DNA from: Ditylenchus dipsaci
Taxonomy: Eukaryota; Nematoda; Chromadorea; Rhabditida; Anguinidae
DNA: 64,000 nt
Direction: 5' to 3'
NCBI GenBank assembly: GCA_004194705.1
Contig: SADC01000946.1
Coordinates: 1 to 64,000, forward strand
Under the pieces are notes generated by a model. The model was not told where the DNA came from, searched no databases, and saw only the letters and a list, made by a program, of their open reading frames with translations. The position numbers and the translations under genes were made by a program. How positions within the stretch are numbered: the stretch's first letter is position 1; each line of letters opens with the position of its first letter. Of the stretch, positions 33,740 to 45,514 are shown in pieces.

Positions 33740-35230
33740 CCAGAGGTGAAACGTTGTGAGGCAAGAACTAGCGATCCAAGGTAGATGCCTACTCACCCAG
33801 AGAACAAGACTGATTTCGCTAGACTGATTCGTCGCTAGAACAAAAAGTTACCGTTCTCCAATTTTAGCCAATATCGAGTAGGTTTTTTCCTGATTTAGAC
33901 ATTGAAAAACAATAAACTTCAACTTTGGCGAAAATAAAAGTTACCTTCCAGAACTGCAAAGAATCAGCCTCTGAATCGATGCACTTTTGTTTGTTGTAAC
34001 CTTTCATTTCGGTCATGACACTTTTGACTTGTTTATCGTTGTCACCATGCTCATCAGCAACAAATTGTTCAGGCCAAAGAAAGAAGCTGTGTGCTTAGAT
34101 TAAGGAAACCATATTTTCGAAAGAGACCAGCATGGGCATCTGAATCAGTGACAAAAAGACAGTATTGGATATACCCTTACCAGGCCCGAACATGTTCTCT
34201 GCCATTTTAACCTCTTCTTGGATCCACGCTGCCACATTCGAGTTGAATTTGGTTTCATCAGATGTAATCTGATCCTAGATATCAGACGTGAATGAGAGAG
34301 CACAACATTTGTGTAGACGAGACTGCACTTCTTTCTTGCAACGTTGTGAGGCAAGAACTGGCGATCCAAGGTAGTTCTTAACAGCTGCGTAGACGCGAGG
34401 CATCACCCACTTGCTAGCGCGCTCACTTTCTTTTATCCTTCCCTGTCACTTGCAGATAAGATCGGCTTGAAAGTCTCCGCTCTAAAAACGGCAAAAGGCA
34501 AATCCCTCATAATGGATGTTGGAAACTGTAAAGCAACATGGTAGCAAAATAGTAATGGCTCTATCACAATCGTAAGTGTAAATGTAAGTGTAAATGTAAG
34601 TGTAAATGTCAAGTGTTTTCACAATACCAAAAAGATTTACATTAACACTTACGTTTACACTTACGATAACACAATACGAATGTAAATGTAAATGAAAATT
34701 TTCGATTTATTCTAACTTTCATTTCCAAAAGTCAGCTCTTTTACTCACATATCAAATTTTTGAGTTTTATAACTGGCATTGAACTCTTCGTTACTAATGA
34801 AGCACTTTTAGTATTCTCTGAAAATACTTGCATATAATTTTCATTTACATTCGTATTGTGAAGGAGTAAGTGTAAATGTAAATGTAAGTGTTAATGTATG
34901 TGTAAATTTAAGGGGTGTTCACAATACCAAAAACATTTACACTTACACTTACATTTACACTCACATTTACAATTGTGATAGAGCCATAAGGTAATGCCTG
35001 ATACTCTGACAATAAATTTCTCTAATCCTTGTAACATGGACTAATTCTTGGCTTCTTCTATCTCCTCCACCGCTTCGAACTTCTTCGGATAGATAGAATG
35101 CTTACGAAGATGAGACTTCAAGTTTGCTAGAGTGGAATCGCTCAACTTGATTGTTGCACACGGTTGACAACAGCTTCAAGAAAAGTAATCGATCGGATTC
35201 TTCGCCTTGCAACAGAATTTTCCACAATAG
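33740..35230 (-). pseudogene. hAT-family transposase relic
   Basis: Pieces in transposase order on the minus strand. At about 35220-35090 a BED-finger-like segment has IKLSDSTLANLKSHLRKH. At about 34510-34440 DLPFAVFRAETFKPIL resembles the hAT L-P-F-x-x-V motif. At about 34370-34320 LDRQFLPHNV resembles the C-terminal L-x-P-x-x-V end; a second copy of that end lies at 33790-33745. At about 34030-33954 the sequence ends EADSLQFWK, like the dimerisation-domain D-P-L-x-W. Frames are broken and the C-terminal pieces are out of order, so it is a rearranged relic. A fold-back at 34554 splits it. I saw no matching termini. Confidence 0.45.
34554..34987. mobile_element. Fold-back element with GTAAGTGTAAAT arms
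   Basis: TGGCTCTATCACAATCGTAA at the left mirrors TTGTGATAGAGCCA at the right. The arms are tandem GTAAGTGTAAAT hexamer pairs and their inverse, with internal copies at 34630-34690 and 34860-34940. It lies within the hAT transposase relic. Confidence 0.75.
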
Positions 35231-35637
35231 GCTCATGCTGTAATAACGAAAAATATACACAAAATTATCTGCTTATCAATCTGCTAAATAATCAAATCAA
35301 TAGCGATATATCGTAACGATGTACGATATAGGATGTTTTAAAACATTTTTCAAAAAAGTTGATTTGGGGGAGGGGTATATGCAAGTAGCGTCCGATTTTT
35401 TTCTGATTTGGGACCTGGACCAGTACCAAGTGTCCAATGCCGATTTTCAGTATTTTAGATTGTTACACTTAAACCCTATTTACGATACGCTTAACACGAT
35501 GAAGAGCATCAATTTTCTAATTTTCTGACTCAGTTTTGAGATAATGATTTTTGAAGTCAATCACTTGGAAGTTCGACATTCATGCAAAATTTTAATTATT
35601 TAGCGCACTTTTCATGATGTTTGTCTGAAATGTAATA

Positions 35638-36763
35638 CAGTCAACTCTCGATATAGTGACACTTTGATATAGTGACACTCTCGATATAGTGACACCTTGA
35701 AAGAAAATTGGTTGGCCGACAGATAAACTGGCTAAAGTTCGTTATATAGCATAGCCCGAAAAGTGGTTTTGACCACTTTTTTGAATGTATTAGGCCGTAA
35801 TTAGTACGAAAAACATGTTTTTAGGTGTGGGACGACATTTTTTGGAAAAATATTTTTTTGACCAAAAAATGACATTTTTCAAATTTTAGTTTTTTTTTCA
35901 GTTTTTAAAATGACCATAAATCATTATTTTAATCTTCACGGTGAGGGTGAGCATCCAATTCTCATGGCCGGCCTACCATATGCAAAAGCAGGGCTATGCA
36001 AGTGTAGTTGTACACTTACATAGCCCATTTTTTGAGATGTATGGTTTCTAAGGTGCTTGTTGGTGCGCATCTCAAGTCCAAGCCCCCGCGCCCCCGCAGG
36101 GGGCGCGGGGGCTTGAGACTTAGAGATGCGCGCCCCCAATCACCTTAGAGACTATTCCGAACAATGTGCTAAAGTATAACACACTCATTCCCTCTTTTTA
36201 CATACAGCAGCCATGTGAATTGGTGAATGTGTAACTATATTAATGATCATTAATGATCATTTATGGTCATTTTATGGTCAAAAAAATATTTTTCCAAAAA
36301 GTGTCGTCCCACACCTAAAAACATGTTTTTCGTACTAATTACGACCTAATACGTTCAAAACAGTGGTCAAAACCACTTTTTGGGCTATGCTATATAACGA
36401 ACTCCGGCCGATAAACTCAACTAAGTTCACTGCCGATATAGTGACACTCGATATAGTGACTCCTTCGATATAGTAACATCTTGAGCCTGAACACTGATTA
36501 TAACCCAAAATTTCGGTAAAATTTTTAAAATTAGGTGACACATTGTTCATTTTCACTTGTTTGACCAATGTCTAGGGATAATTTAACTTTTTAGCGCCAT
36601 ATTCGGAATCAGTGACCCCAATTACCTCTAAATATAGGTTCTTCAACTTGTTGTTCAATGTTATGTTTTCGGCGAATAAAATTATATCGATACAAGGACA
36701 TTCTCGATATAGCGACACCTAAGAATTGGTCCCAGGGGGTGTCACTATATCGAGAGTCGACTG
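35638..36763. mobile_element. Mariner-type element, CAGTCAACTCTCGATATAGT, with nested palindrome D
   Basis: CAGTCAACTCTCGATATAGT mirrors ACTATATCGAGAGTCGACTG, with TA at both ends. GATATAGTGACA units repeat behind both ends. Arms continue through a GTGGTTTTGACCACTTTTT block and a GTACGAAAAACATGTTTTTA block to the GC-rich hairpin module at 36046-36150. No transposase is visible. Confidence 0.8.
36046..36150. repeat. GC-rich hairpin module, copy D
   Basis: CTAAGGTGCTTGTTGGTGCG, then CAAGCCCCCGCGCCCCCGCA and its inverse, then AGATGCGCGCCCCCAATCAC and CTTAG. It is diverged from copies A-C in the outer 25 bases but has the same layout. Confidence 0.75.
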
Positions 36764-36788
36764 TACACGCATGTATATGTTAGTAATA

Positions 36789-37858
36789 CAGGGTGGCGCA
36801 ATTTTTCGGTCAAGTTTCATTTGTCTATATGGTTTGGTTTGCACAAAAGAACGGCTCGACTTTGTTGAAAATCGTCGAGATATGGTTGTTTTTGTGAAGA
36901 CCAATTTCTGCTATTTTCAGATATCTTGTTTAGATCAAGAGAAAGCGCAGTTGTTCGTTTGGTGGATCGAAAGCCAAAGCAACTATGCAGTGTTAAAGTG
37001 ACGATTTCGAAGAGAAAAAAGGAAGGCATGCTCAGACTTCAGCTGATCACGCCGTCCTATAGTGGAAGCGAAGTTTCTTGGATTCCGGGAGTGTGAAGCG
37101 AAAAAAGAAGCAGGAGTCAATGTTTGTTTTTCTCTTCTTTCACTTATTCACTTCTTTCACGAATCCTAATCGTGTGTTCAAGGTGGGTTCGAACAGATGA
37201 GGAAAAGGCGGATGTGCTCTTAGCTTTTACGGCAGGTCGGCATTTAATCAAAGTTGGATAGGATGCCATCAAGAAGAAAAATCCAGCGGACTCTCAAGGT
37301 TGGATTTTTCCGAATGGTTCTCCAAATCTTCCTTGGCCGACTTACAGGCCCGACTTGACTCCTTGCACCTTCTTTCTATGGAGATGGATCAAAAGCCAAG
37401 TCTACAGAACGCCAATTGAAGATATTGAGAAGCTGGTCAGAAGGATTGACATGGCCTTCGAGGAATTACCGCAAGAGATGATCGATCGGTCCATTGAAAC
37501 TTACCGTCGTCGGCTAGATCGTTGCGTTGCTGTTAGTGGAAGAAGTGTTGCGCAAACGTTCGCCAATGTGTGAAAAACTTGTCATTGTTGTTCGTCGAGG
37601 TGTTAAATTGAGGATACTGTGTTTGCCCGGAGTAAAATTCAGTGACTGGTGTCGGAGAGCAGCAGAAAATTGAGTGAAACTCAGGTCTTCACAAAAACAA
37701 CCATATCTCGACGTTTTTCAACAAAGTCAACACGTTCTTTTTTGCAAACAAAATGGCGAAGATAGGGCTATCGAATGAGCTATCACATGCCCGCGAATCA
37801 TAGTGAAACGAAAGAGATATGAACAAATGAAACTTGACCGAAAAATTGCGCCATCTTG
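36789..37858. mobile_element. Tc1/mariner-type transposon relic with inverted termini
   Basis: CAGGGTGGCGCAATTTTTCG mirrors CGAAAAATTGCGCCATCTTG, both next to TA (36787-36788, 37859-37860). Arms continue inward with CGTCGAGATATGGTTGTTTT against AAAACAACCATATCTCGACG. The 1,070-bp size fits a single-gene transposon. Confidence 0.8.
37329..37573 (+). pseudogene. Tc1/mariner-type transposase, C-terminal part
   Basis: The frame reads RPDLTPCTFFLWRWIKSQVY, the aspartate-containing block around the third catalytic position of mariner/IS630-type DDE transposases. ELPQEMIDRSIETYRRRLDR and a stop at 37571 follow. The first two catalytic residues are not found in one frame with it: the upstream 36990-37330 is interrupted by stops. 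It lies inside the inverted termini of 36789-37858, so it is the element's own decayed gene. Confidence 0.7.
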
Positions 37859-38185
37859 TAGTTCCGTTTGGCTCATTATACTTATTTGATTGTATTGTAT
37901 TCAGCAGAAACGGTAGCTTACAACGTGTTTTCGGGACATTTTTCAAAAATTCGGGGGTAGGGGGGAGGTTATTTAACGGAATAAGTACCTTATGGAATAA
38001 GTACCTTATGGAATAAGTACCTTTCTTATGACATATTATTTGTCTATGGTCTAAAGCCAAAACTCTTATAACCGACACCCCATGCGACCGCCACACTATC
38101 TCTTTACCTGTCAAAACTTCTATTTTAGACTAACTTTAATTATGACACCATTAACTCTTTTATAATCTAAATACAGACAAACATT

Positions 38186-41100
38186 TTAAAATTCATATTT
38201 CTTTGTTTCTACACTAGCAACAGTGATTTGAGCCGTCACAGTGTTGATACCCATTCCAAAAAAGGTAGGCATGCGCTTTCTAATAGCCGAGTTGAAGGCG
38301 AACAAAACCAAGGCATGTAAACAGCTCAGAAACAGAGTGTTAAATGTCCAGATAAAGTGGGTAAAAATAGTCCAATGGTCTCCTTCAAACAAATCTGGCA
38401 GAAACGACCAGGACATCCTCTCCAATTTCAAGGCTGAACACAGAATAACACTCTGTAAACTTTGGTTAAAAATGTGTAATAAACTTAACCATGAAACCTG
38501 AAAAAAAAAGGCCACTTCTCGTTTGTTATTGCCTGCAACTTGGCCAGTTTTGGATTGTCCAGATTTTAAAATGGTCATTTGACGATGCGAATCTAATTTT
38601 ATTTTGCAGAATATGATAAAATAAATTGCTAGCATGTATACAGACATCCAATCTACTAGGAAACGTCGTGCCTAAATTCAAGTAAAGTGGAATCAAACGG
38701 ACTCTGTATAACGGACAGGTGGAGTAGTCTTTAGCTATAGTCGAAGTCCGTTATAGTGGCATCTTTTTAACCAGATTTAGCTGACACAGATTCAACCTTG
38801 ATATCAAAGAAAAATATCTGACACACTGACACCCAACTAGCCAATATGATGCATGTTAGAAAGTATTAATTTAGTTGCATGAGGCCGCTGTTAATAGTTT
38901 ATTTTTTTCCACAACTAATCATAAATTCAGAACTGTATTATGTAGAAAAGATAGAAGTATACTTAACTCATTTTTTCACTAATATATATACATAAAAAGT
39001 TCCACTATCCCGATGGGCGCCAGTGGTGTAGTGGTAACATTGATGCTTCCCAAGCATTAGCTGTGGGTTCGATTCCCGCCTGGCGCAGATCTTTTTTTTT
39101 TCAAGTCATTTATCTTCGAAACTTTTCTTATTGTCATTCGTTTTAAAATTTTATTTTTTCACAAATTATTTTTAATCAACCCTGAACGCTGCAAAGAACA
39201 TTTTATTCATTGGAAAAAATTGAAGTCATTGTTTCTAGTCAAAATTCCCACTAGCGTAACACGCAAAAGTACGTTCTTGCCTCGGGTCCGACACTTTTTT
39301 TACATCGATTTTTTGAAAATTTTTCTAGGTCTGTTTTGACAGTCTGGCTGCAAATATCGTCAGCATTCCGATTTTGCTGATCGTTTTAGCGAAAGAAAAA
39401 AACTTTTGATCTTAAAAAAGCAAAAACTCCCATTAACGCAACCATATTTTAACAAAACGTTACGTTAATGCAAATTTTTGCTTTTTTAACGTCAAAAAAT
39501 TTTTTTTCGGTAAAAAAGTTGACTAATCGGATCCTGACGATATTTGCAGCCAGACTGTCAAAACAGAAAAAAGAAAATTTTGAAGGAGAGGAACATTTTC
39601 TGGCCCGAATGGTTCGAATCCCATTACGACTACCGTAAATCCTCTAATAGAGCCCCCCTCTCTAATAGAGCCCCCCCCCTCGATATTTGACTAGAGTTTC
39701 AGAGTTAGCACCATTTTTGATTGACAATTTCAAGATTTTTCAGGGATTGAAAAATAAAGCCCCCGGGGCTCTATTAGAGGATTTACGGTATACATGATTC
39801 TTTTCCGACTGTTTCTTATTGTTTTTTCTTTTGCTAGCAATACTTTTTCTACGTTTTCATATTTTAATTTTGGAAAAGAGAAATTAGTAGCCAAGTAATT
39901 CAGCAAAACAAGAAAATTACGTGTAACTTACGCGTACTGCTAGTGGAAGTTCTCTATTATAAAAGGCATTGCAGAGATGCTCGGAGTGTTGTAAATTTCT
40001 GATTTCTTCACCCAACGCTCGTTTCTATCTTTTACAGAAGAGTCAATTCCATAAAAAAATAGCAACGGAAGTTACTAAAAATATCGATTCACGAAGATAT
40101 CTGAAATTTACGACACTTTAAGTATCGCTGCAATTCCTTTTATAATTAGGACTTTGTACTAGCATAACGCGTGGTTATTCGTAATTTCCTTGTTTTGCTG
40201 ATATACTTATTTACTAATTTCTCTTTTCCAAAACTAAAAGATGGAAATTCAATTGATAGGAAAAGAAGAAAAATAAAAAAGACAGTCGAAAAAAGTATGT
40301 ATGCTCGTAATGGGATTCGAACCATTCAGGCCAGAAAATGTTCCCCTCCTTCAAAATATCGAGGTAAAAAAGTGTCGGACCCTAGGCGGGAACGAACTTG
40401 AGGGTGTTACGTTAGTGTGAGTTTTGACTTTATAAAATTACCTTATTTAAAAATGCAAAAATTCTAGGAGGATCTTTAATGCAATCGTCATTATCCAGAA
40501 AAAGACTGAAAAATGACTTTTTCGGGCATATGAATAATTTAAAAAATACCTGTAAAATACAAATGTCGGCCTGACACATTAAGAAAAAGAGTGAGAAAAT
40601 CACCAAATATCCAAACACTCAATATCCAGCTAAAACATTACTTGTGAAATTTCCAAACAACTTCAAAATCTAACACAAGTATATGATGCTTTTCTGTCAG
40701 TAACCTTTCTAAACCAGGCCGGAAAAATATCAGAAAACGGTCTAGAGCCATGAGCAACGAAAACAAAACAGCACAGTAGTATTCAAAGGTGTACAAACTG
40801 CTGAAGTTATGCACAAAGGTGTGTGGATAAAGCTAAAAACTTGGATAAATTTTTTTTAACGTAATTTTACTGAGCATGTTAACAAAATGCTATCTTTTTT
40901 CAATTTTCTCGATCCTCATGTGGATTATGAACTTTTACACAGCCCTTTTTGGAGCCCCTCCCCCAAATCTGACCTTTTGAAAATCGCTGTAACTCCCTTT
41001 GGAAGCCCTTAGGCTCGGGGTAGGCCAGCGTGCAGAAGTTGTGACTAATAAATAGTTTACGCACTTTTTTTCGGGGCTGGGACATATCTAGGTACTCTTT

Positions 41101-41773
41101 ACTTGAGTTTTAGAAGGAAACATTTTTGGAGATGTAATGTAAGAACACTGTTTTGTGCTTGATCCTCCTGGTTTTTTTCGGCTATAGCTTTCAAAATAAC
41201 CATCTAGGTACGCCTATGATACAGGCAGAGTAAATGTTTTGGCCCAACTTGCAGTAAAAACCGTAGAATTTCGTAATGTCGGATCCTCAAATTCGACTCT
41301 GCTCTGGGTCCGAACATTTTTACCCAGTTTTCGAGATAACAATTTGATGCTACTGGTGGAGGGCAAGGAGTTAGTGGTTGTAACCGAGTGGCGCCAAAAA
41401 TTTTCTTTGACATATTTTCCAATTTAGAATCCACAATAAATCTACCATTTTGCCTGCAAAACTCTGCAGAACAACAATCACAAATTGGACTAGAAGGCAC
41501 AAAAAATCACAGATGAGAAGCTGCCAGCAAAGTACATAATAAGGAACGGCATTAAAACTTTGGTGGCCTGAATTTTACAAGTGAATTTCCCATTCTAAAC
41601 TCACAAAAATCTACCTTTGCCAAAGTAATAGTCAATAAAACATTTACAAAAAGTGCAAATAAGGTCAAAAGCAGAAGTATAGAAGAGCCAGTGATCCGCC
41701 AAAATGTGGTTGTGAAGTTTAGAAAGTTGTCTTCTGCTAAAACACACTGACCAGAGAGATTTTCGCTAGTCAT
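38186..41773 (-). CDS. Seven-helix serpentine chemoreceptor (nematode GPCR)
   Basis: Exons from right to left. At 41773-41620 the N-terminus begins MTSENLSGQC, has an NFT glycosylation site and helix 1 (SSILLLLTLFALFVNVLLTI). A 48-base intron precedes helix 2 (KVLMPFLIMYFAGSF, then LLVQFVIVVLQSFAGKM, with one base lost in a T run near 41500). At about 40855-40660 helix 3 reads FEYYCAVLFSLLMALDRFLI. At about 40610-40530 helix 4 has WILSVWIFGDFLTLF. At 38675-38186 helices 5-7 and the tail end in FNSAIRKRM and a stop. Topology and A-L-D-R-F after helix 3 fit nematode chemosensory receptors; the family was not resolved. The large intron holds a tRNA gene (opposite strand) and nested elements. Confidence 0.65.
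39017..39087 (+). tRNA. tRNA-Gly(CCC)
   Basis: Complete 71-base cloverleaf: acceptor GCGCCAG/CTGGCGC with discriminator A, D-arm with A box TGGTGTAGTGGTA, anticodon loop TTCCCAA on stem GATGC/GCATT, and T-arm GGGTTCGATTCCC. A run of T begins at 39092, a pol III terminator. It is on the opposite strand within an intron of the receptor gene. Confidence 0.93.
39092..39101 (+). terminator. Pol III T-run terminator of the tRNA-Gly gene
   Basis: An uninterrupted run of about ten T starts 4 bases after the tRNA 3' end. Confidence 0.8.
39253..40427. mobile_element. 1.2-kb inverted-repeat element in the receptor intron
   Basis: The left end GCGTAACACGCAAAAGTACG with a CGGGTCCGACACTTTTTTT block mirrors AAAAAGTGTCGGACCC and GTTACGTTAGTG at the right. 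Inner arms GACAGTCTGGCTGCAAATAT are mirrored at 39535-39560. It shares GGGAACGAACTT and inner blocks with the MITE at 28778. A TACCGTATTT MITE is nested at 39631. Confidence 0.65.
39631..39790. mobile_element. TACCGTATTT-family MITE, 160 bp
   Basis: TACCGTAAATCCTCTAATAG mirrors CTATTAGAGGATTTACGGTA. The interior has AGATTTTTCAGGGATTGAAA and a GCCCCCGGGGC junction, the family signature. The termini are perfect over at least 26 bp. Confidence 0.85.
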
Positions 41774-42059
41774 TTTTTGTTTGGTTGAAAAAAGCAAGTA
41801 GTGTTTTAAGGAAAGGCATAACATGGATAATATGGGCTATTATTGCTTTATGCTGCCACCCACACAGGAAAATTATATAAAATAAGGAATGTTTAGTGGC
41901 TATTAGTTTTTTACCTTACGTGTTTTCAGCCTAATCACCGGATAAGACAAATTGAGGTTGAAAATTGACAAATCTGTTGAGATCGAATCTAGTAAACAAG
42001 ATTTCAACAGCTGAAACATGGCTACCGTATTTTCTCCATTAAACCCTCATGGGGGATTA

Positions 42060-42460
42060 TTTTTCGGTACTTCTTTAGTTCACCCCCCCCCCCATACACG
42101 GATTTTTTGAAAAGTAAATTCTAAAATCACTCTGGATGCATAAGAACATATGCATACCAGAGTTTATTTATGCGGTAGGCCCAGAAAGTAAAAACCTGTT
42201 CAAAATCTAGTATTTTCACCTAGATTTTGCTTTAAAAGGGTTAAAATTGGTCAAAAATACCTTAAAAAGACCATTCACCCCCAAGGTGGGTGACATTTTT
42301 TTGGATAAAATTCAACTTTTTTTATTCAGAAAGTGTTAAGGAATGCTTCTCATACCTTGTTGTGCAGAAAAAATAAGTTCGGGGAGTGATTTTGGGTCAC
42401 TTTTCAAAAAATCCGAGTATGGGGGGGGGACTAAAGAAGTGCGTATTTTTCAATCCCTCT
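42060..42460. repeat. Nested palindrome with poly-C/poly-G arms
   Basis: A C tract (42083-42093) and a CACGGATTTTTTGAAAAGT block mirror CTTTTCAAAAAATCCG and a G tract (42422-42429). The centre holds CTCTGGATGCATAAGAAC, ATGCATACCAGAGTTTATTT and GCGGTAGGCCCAG, the same module that adjoins the GC-rich hairpin in copies A and C. Here the hairpin itself is absent. Confidence 0.65.
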
Positions 42461-43009
42461 CTAGGATGGGGGATTATTAGAGTGTGGTGGATTATTTTTC
42501 AACGAAAAATTCGTTTGAATTTTTCGTGACCATATCAATTTGTGACTTGGTTTGTTGGTTCGTGATCACTTCAAAGGCGCTGGTCCATAATATTTGTTGG
42601 GTGCTCTCCCACCATAAAGTAATGAAAAACAAAGTAGTGATTAAATGTTTGAGTAGCTCAATAATTAATTAGTGGAAGCCGGTGGAAGTTGATCGGGTCT
42701 ATGATTCCCACTCGAAACATGTAATTTATTCGACTTTTATTGGCAAAACCGAGTGGTTTCTATCCATGAAGTTGTCAATTATGGGCATAGCACGCTCCTA
42801 CTGCAAAAAGTAATTTGTCAGCATTGGAAAATCTCTATATGAAAAATACCTTGTCTCTTTACGTTTATTTTTGTCATATTTTTATGACTTAGGCGGACCC
42901 TCAAGCCGCACCAATGAGTGAGGAATTTTTCATGCCTTTAAGGCGGGAAGAGTACCAACTTTTTCTGTTGGTACAATATTGTAGCTTAGATCCATAGCTA
43001 CCAGATACG

Positions 43010-43200
43010 CTTCTGATTCAATAGATACTGTTAGGAAAATGTGAATAAAATCGAATGAACCCTCACTCGGATCCTTATTTGTTTCGAGCGCGAATTAGCG
43101 TGAGGATTCGAGTGAGAATTCATTCTATTTTATCCACATTTTCTTGACAGTATCTATTTAATCATTGGCGCATTCGGAAGTTCTTCATCTAAGCCACAAG
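43010..43200. repeat. Palindrome with ATAGATACTGT arms
   Basis: ATAGATACTGTTAGGAAAAT mirrors ATTTTCTTGACAGTATCTAT. ACCCTCACTCG against CGAGTGAGAATTC lies near the centre. Outside it, GGTACCAACAGAAAAA at 43203 faces TTTTTCTGTTGGTAC at 42961. Confidence 0.6.
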
Positions 43201-43962
43201 ATGGTACCAACAGAAAAAAAATCTAATCAAAAAAAAGTTAGGGGGGGTGGGGGTATTTTTCGACCCCTCTCGAAGTGGGGATTATTAGAGAGTGGGGATT
43301 ATTTTTCGACCCCCTCGGGAGTGGGGGATTATTAGAGCACAGGGGCTTAAAATTCAAAAACATAATCACTTTCGAATTTTTGCGCCAAATCAAAAATTTC
43401 AAAATTGGCTTGATTTTCTATGGGTTCATGGTTTCTACCGGTGGTCAATAAATATTAAATGTTTTACTGTTCAATTTTGTCGGGTTAGATTCGCCTTTAA
43501 TGTAGCTTTCGAACAAGCCATCACTCATTTATAAAACATTTGAAAATTTAAGACCACAATAAATTTTATGTAAAAAATATTCAAACAAAATTTGGGTTGT
43601 TAAGCTTGAGAGGGTTTCTCGCCACCATATTCTCTCATATCATTAAAAAAATAAACCGGGGGTACAATAGAGGAGTAAATTTGCTACATTTTGGTACCAG
43701 GGAAGTATGCAAAAAATGCAAATTTAGGGTGTTTTATGCAAAAGTTAGATGAAAAACGCAAAAACCCCTATTTTTACTCGAGAAAATGCCACTTGTTCAC
43801 TTCAAATGGTCTCTAGTTTCTAAAACAACATCTTTACAAAAATCGGCTCAATTATTCTTGTAGCTGAATGTATGGGCTACGTTTTGGTGTATAGAAAAGC
43901 TCTAAAAATGCAAATTTGGAGCATCTCATGCAAAAATAAATTCTTCGTTTTTTTAGAGCTAA

Positions 43963-45514
43963 AGATGGTCACCACCAGAAGAATGTGCTCCGAGTCAGAT
44001 GGTTCGTCTTTATCTGAAATTCGTGCAGCGGCATCCAAGAAAAGATGGGAGAAGAATAAGTGCACGAAGCAGGCTAAGAAAAATTCTTGTGAGCGAGCTA
44101 AGGCCGCTACAAGAATTCGTCTTTGTAAGCTGTTTTACCTTACTCTTTGGTAGTGGTTATAAGTCTTTTGTTTCAGCAAAACTGGCCAAAGGAAAAGCAA
44201 AGCAGTCAAAACACGCTCAAGATGGTGTCGAAGCAAAGGCCCTTCTCTCAGCCAAGAGGAAGCAAGCAGCTTTCAAAAGATGGGGAGATTCAGACAAGAA
44301 GAGAAAGCAGCGAGTAGATGCGACCGCAAAAACACGTTAGTTTTTCTTGTTAATTTGATAATTTTTTCACTAATTACATAGGAAGAAAAGAACCACTTCG
44401 TAAGAGTGTGAGCACGCAGGCTTACTTGACCAGTGCTGTGATTGAAAAGCTCCATAGTGAAAAGAATATGCTTATTAATCGCTTAACTGATCCAAAAAGA
44501 CGCTTATCTGTCTGTTTTACTTTTCTTGAAATTTTACCATTTAGAACTTATACATGTATAATTCTAGACACCGAGAAAACCACTAAATGAGATTGGAAGA
44601 ACGGCTTCACTTTCCCGAATCGAAGGAATTGCAAGTGCATTTCGCGGAAACAAAGACAGAGCGCTTTCATTTAAGGAATACGAAGAAGCGTCCAGAAAAG
44701 TTCGCCGCCGACTAGGAATTCTTTCTCCTGCCAGAGAAGGTACATTGCATAATGGAAAATATTGTGAAAGAACCGTTAATACAAGTGCCTCCATCCAATA
44801 TCGTTCCTCCATCGCTTCATCTCATACAAGGACTTGCGCAGAAATTGATTGAATGGATAGAAGAGGTCGACGAAGCATTAGTGCCTGCACTGGAAACGAT
44901 TTACAAAGAACTAGGAGCAGATAAACAGGCTTGGTACCAAACATTCACAGGTATTTTTTAAATTTCACTGAACCCAAATCGAACATAGCGCTTTGCTTCT
45001 AGGAAATCACGTCAAAAAGATTCTCTCAGGAGTGGGGCCGGAAAAGATCACAAATGTCATCAGTGGTCATCCCATTCACAGCACTTTTCGCAAGCTTCTG
45101 AGTCATCTTGGAAAAATGCAGTGTCTAGCAAAATCAGCCTTCTTGTCAGATGAAGAAATTAGTCAGTTCGAAGGATGGTCTGAAGATTACTTTCGCTGTA
45201 TGAAGGTGATCTTGGGCTTACTTAGACTTTAAATGACAAACTTATGAATGGATTATTGGATTTAGGAAGAATTACCGGATAAGCCAATTACACCGAAATG
45301 TCACATCTTGTGCAAGCACGTCGTTCAGTTTATGAGATCTCATCGCTTTTGGGGAGTCTTATCAGAGCAGTCAATCGAAGCTTTCCATCGAAAAATAAAT
45401 AAAGACGAAAGACGATTCTCGAGTGTCCGGAATCGAGAGGAACAACTCAGGAAATTTTTAAGAGAGTCCTATTTACGAAACGTTTTGTTCGATTTTGAGC
45501 GTATTGTTGAATAA
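43963..45514 (+). CDS. Multi-exon transposase-like gene, unclassified
   Basis: Exons run about 43963-44126, 44177-44335, 44381-44510, 44571-44740, 44750-44951, 45002-45206 and 45267-45514, with 40-60-base introns. The N-terminal exons are basic and repeated (AAASKKRWEKN; KRKQAAFKRWGDSDKKRKQR), suited to DNA binding. The middle has REYEEASRK-type charged helices. The C-terminus reads PKCHILCKHVVQFM, then FWGVLSEQSIEAFHRKINKD and a TAA at 45512. The H...SEQS-I-E-x-x-H pattern recalls ORFs of unknown function in animal DNA transposons, by memory of the pattern only. It lies between inverted termini of the TACCGTATTT type, so it is a good candidate to mobilise that MITE family. No DDE triad was assigned. 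Confidence 0.55.

Noticed and set aside
41230..41300. Possible tRNA-like sequence (ATTCGACTCTG)
   Set aside because: The B-box is poor and there is no A-box at the right distance on either strand.
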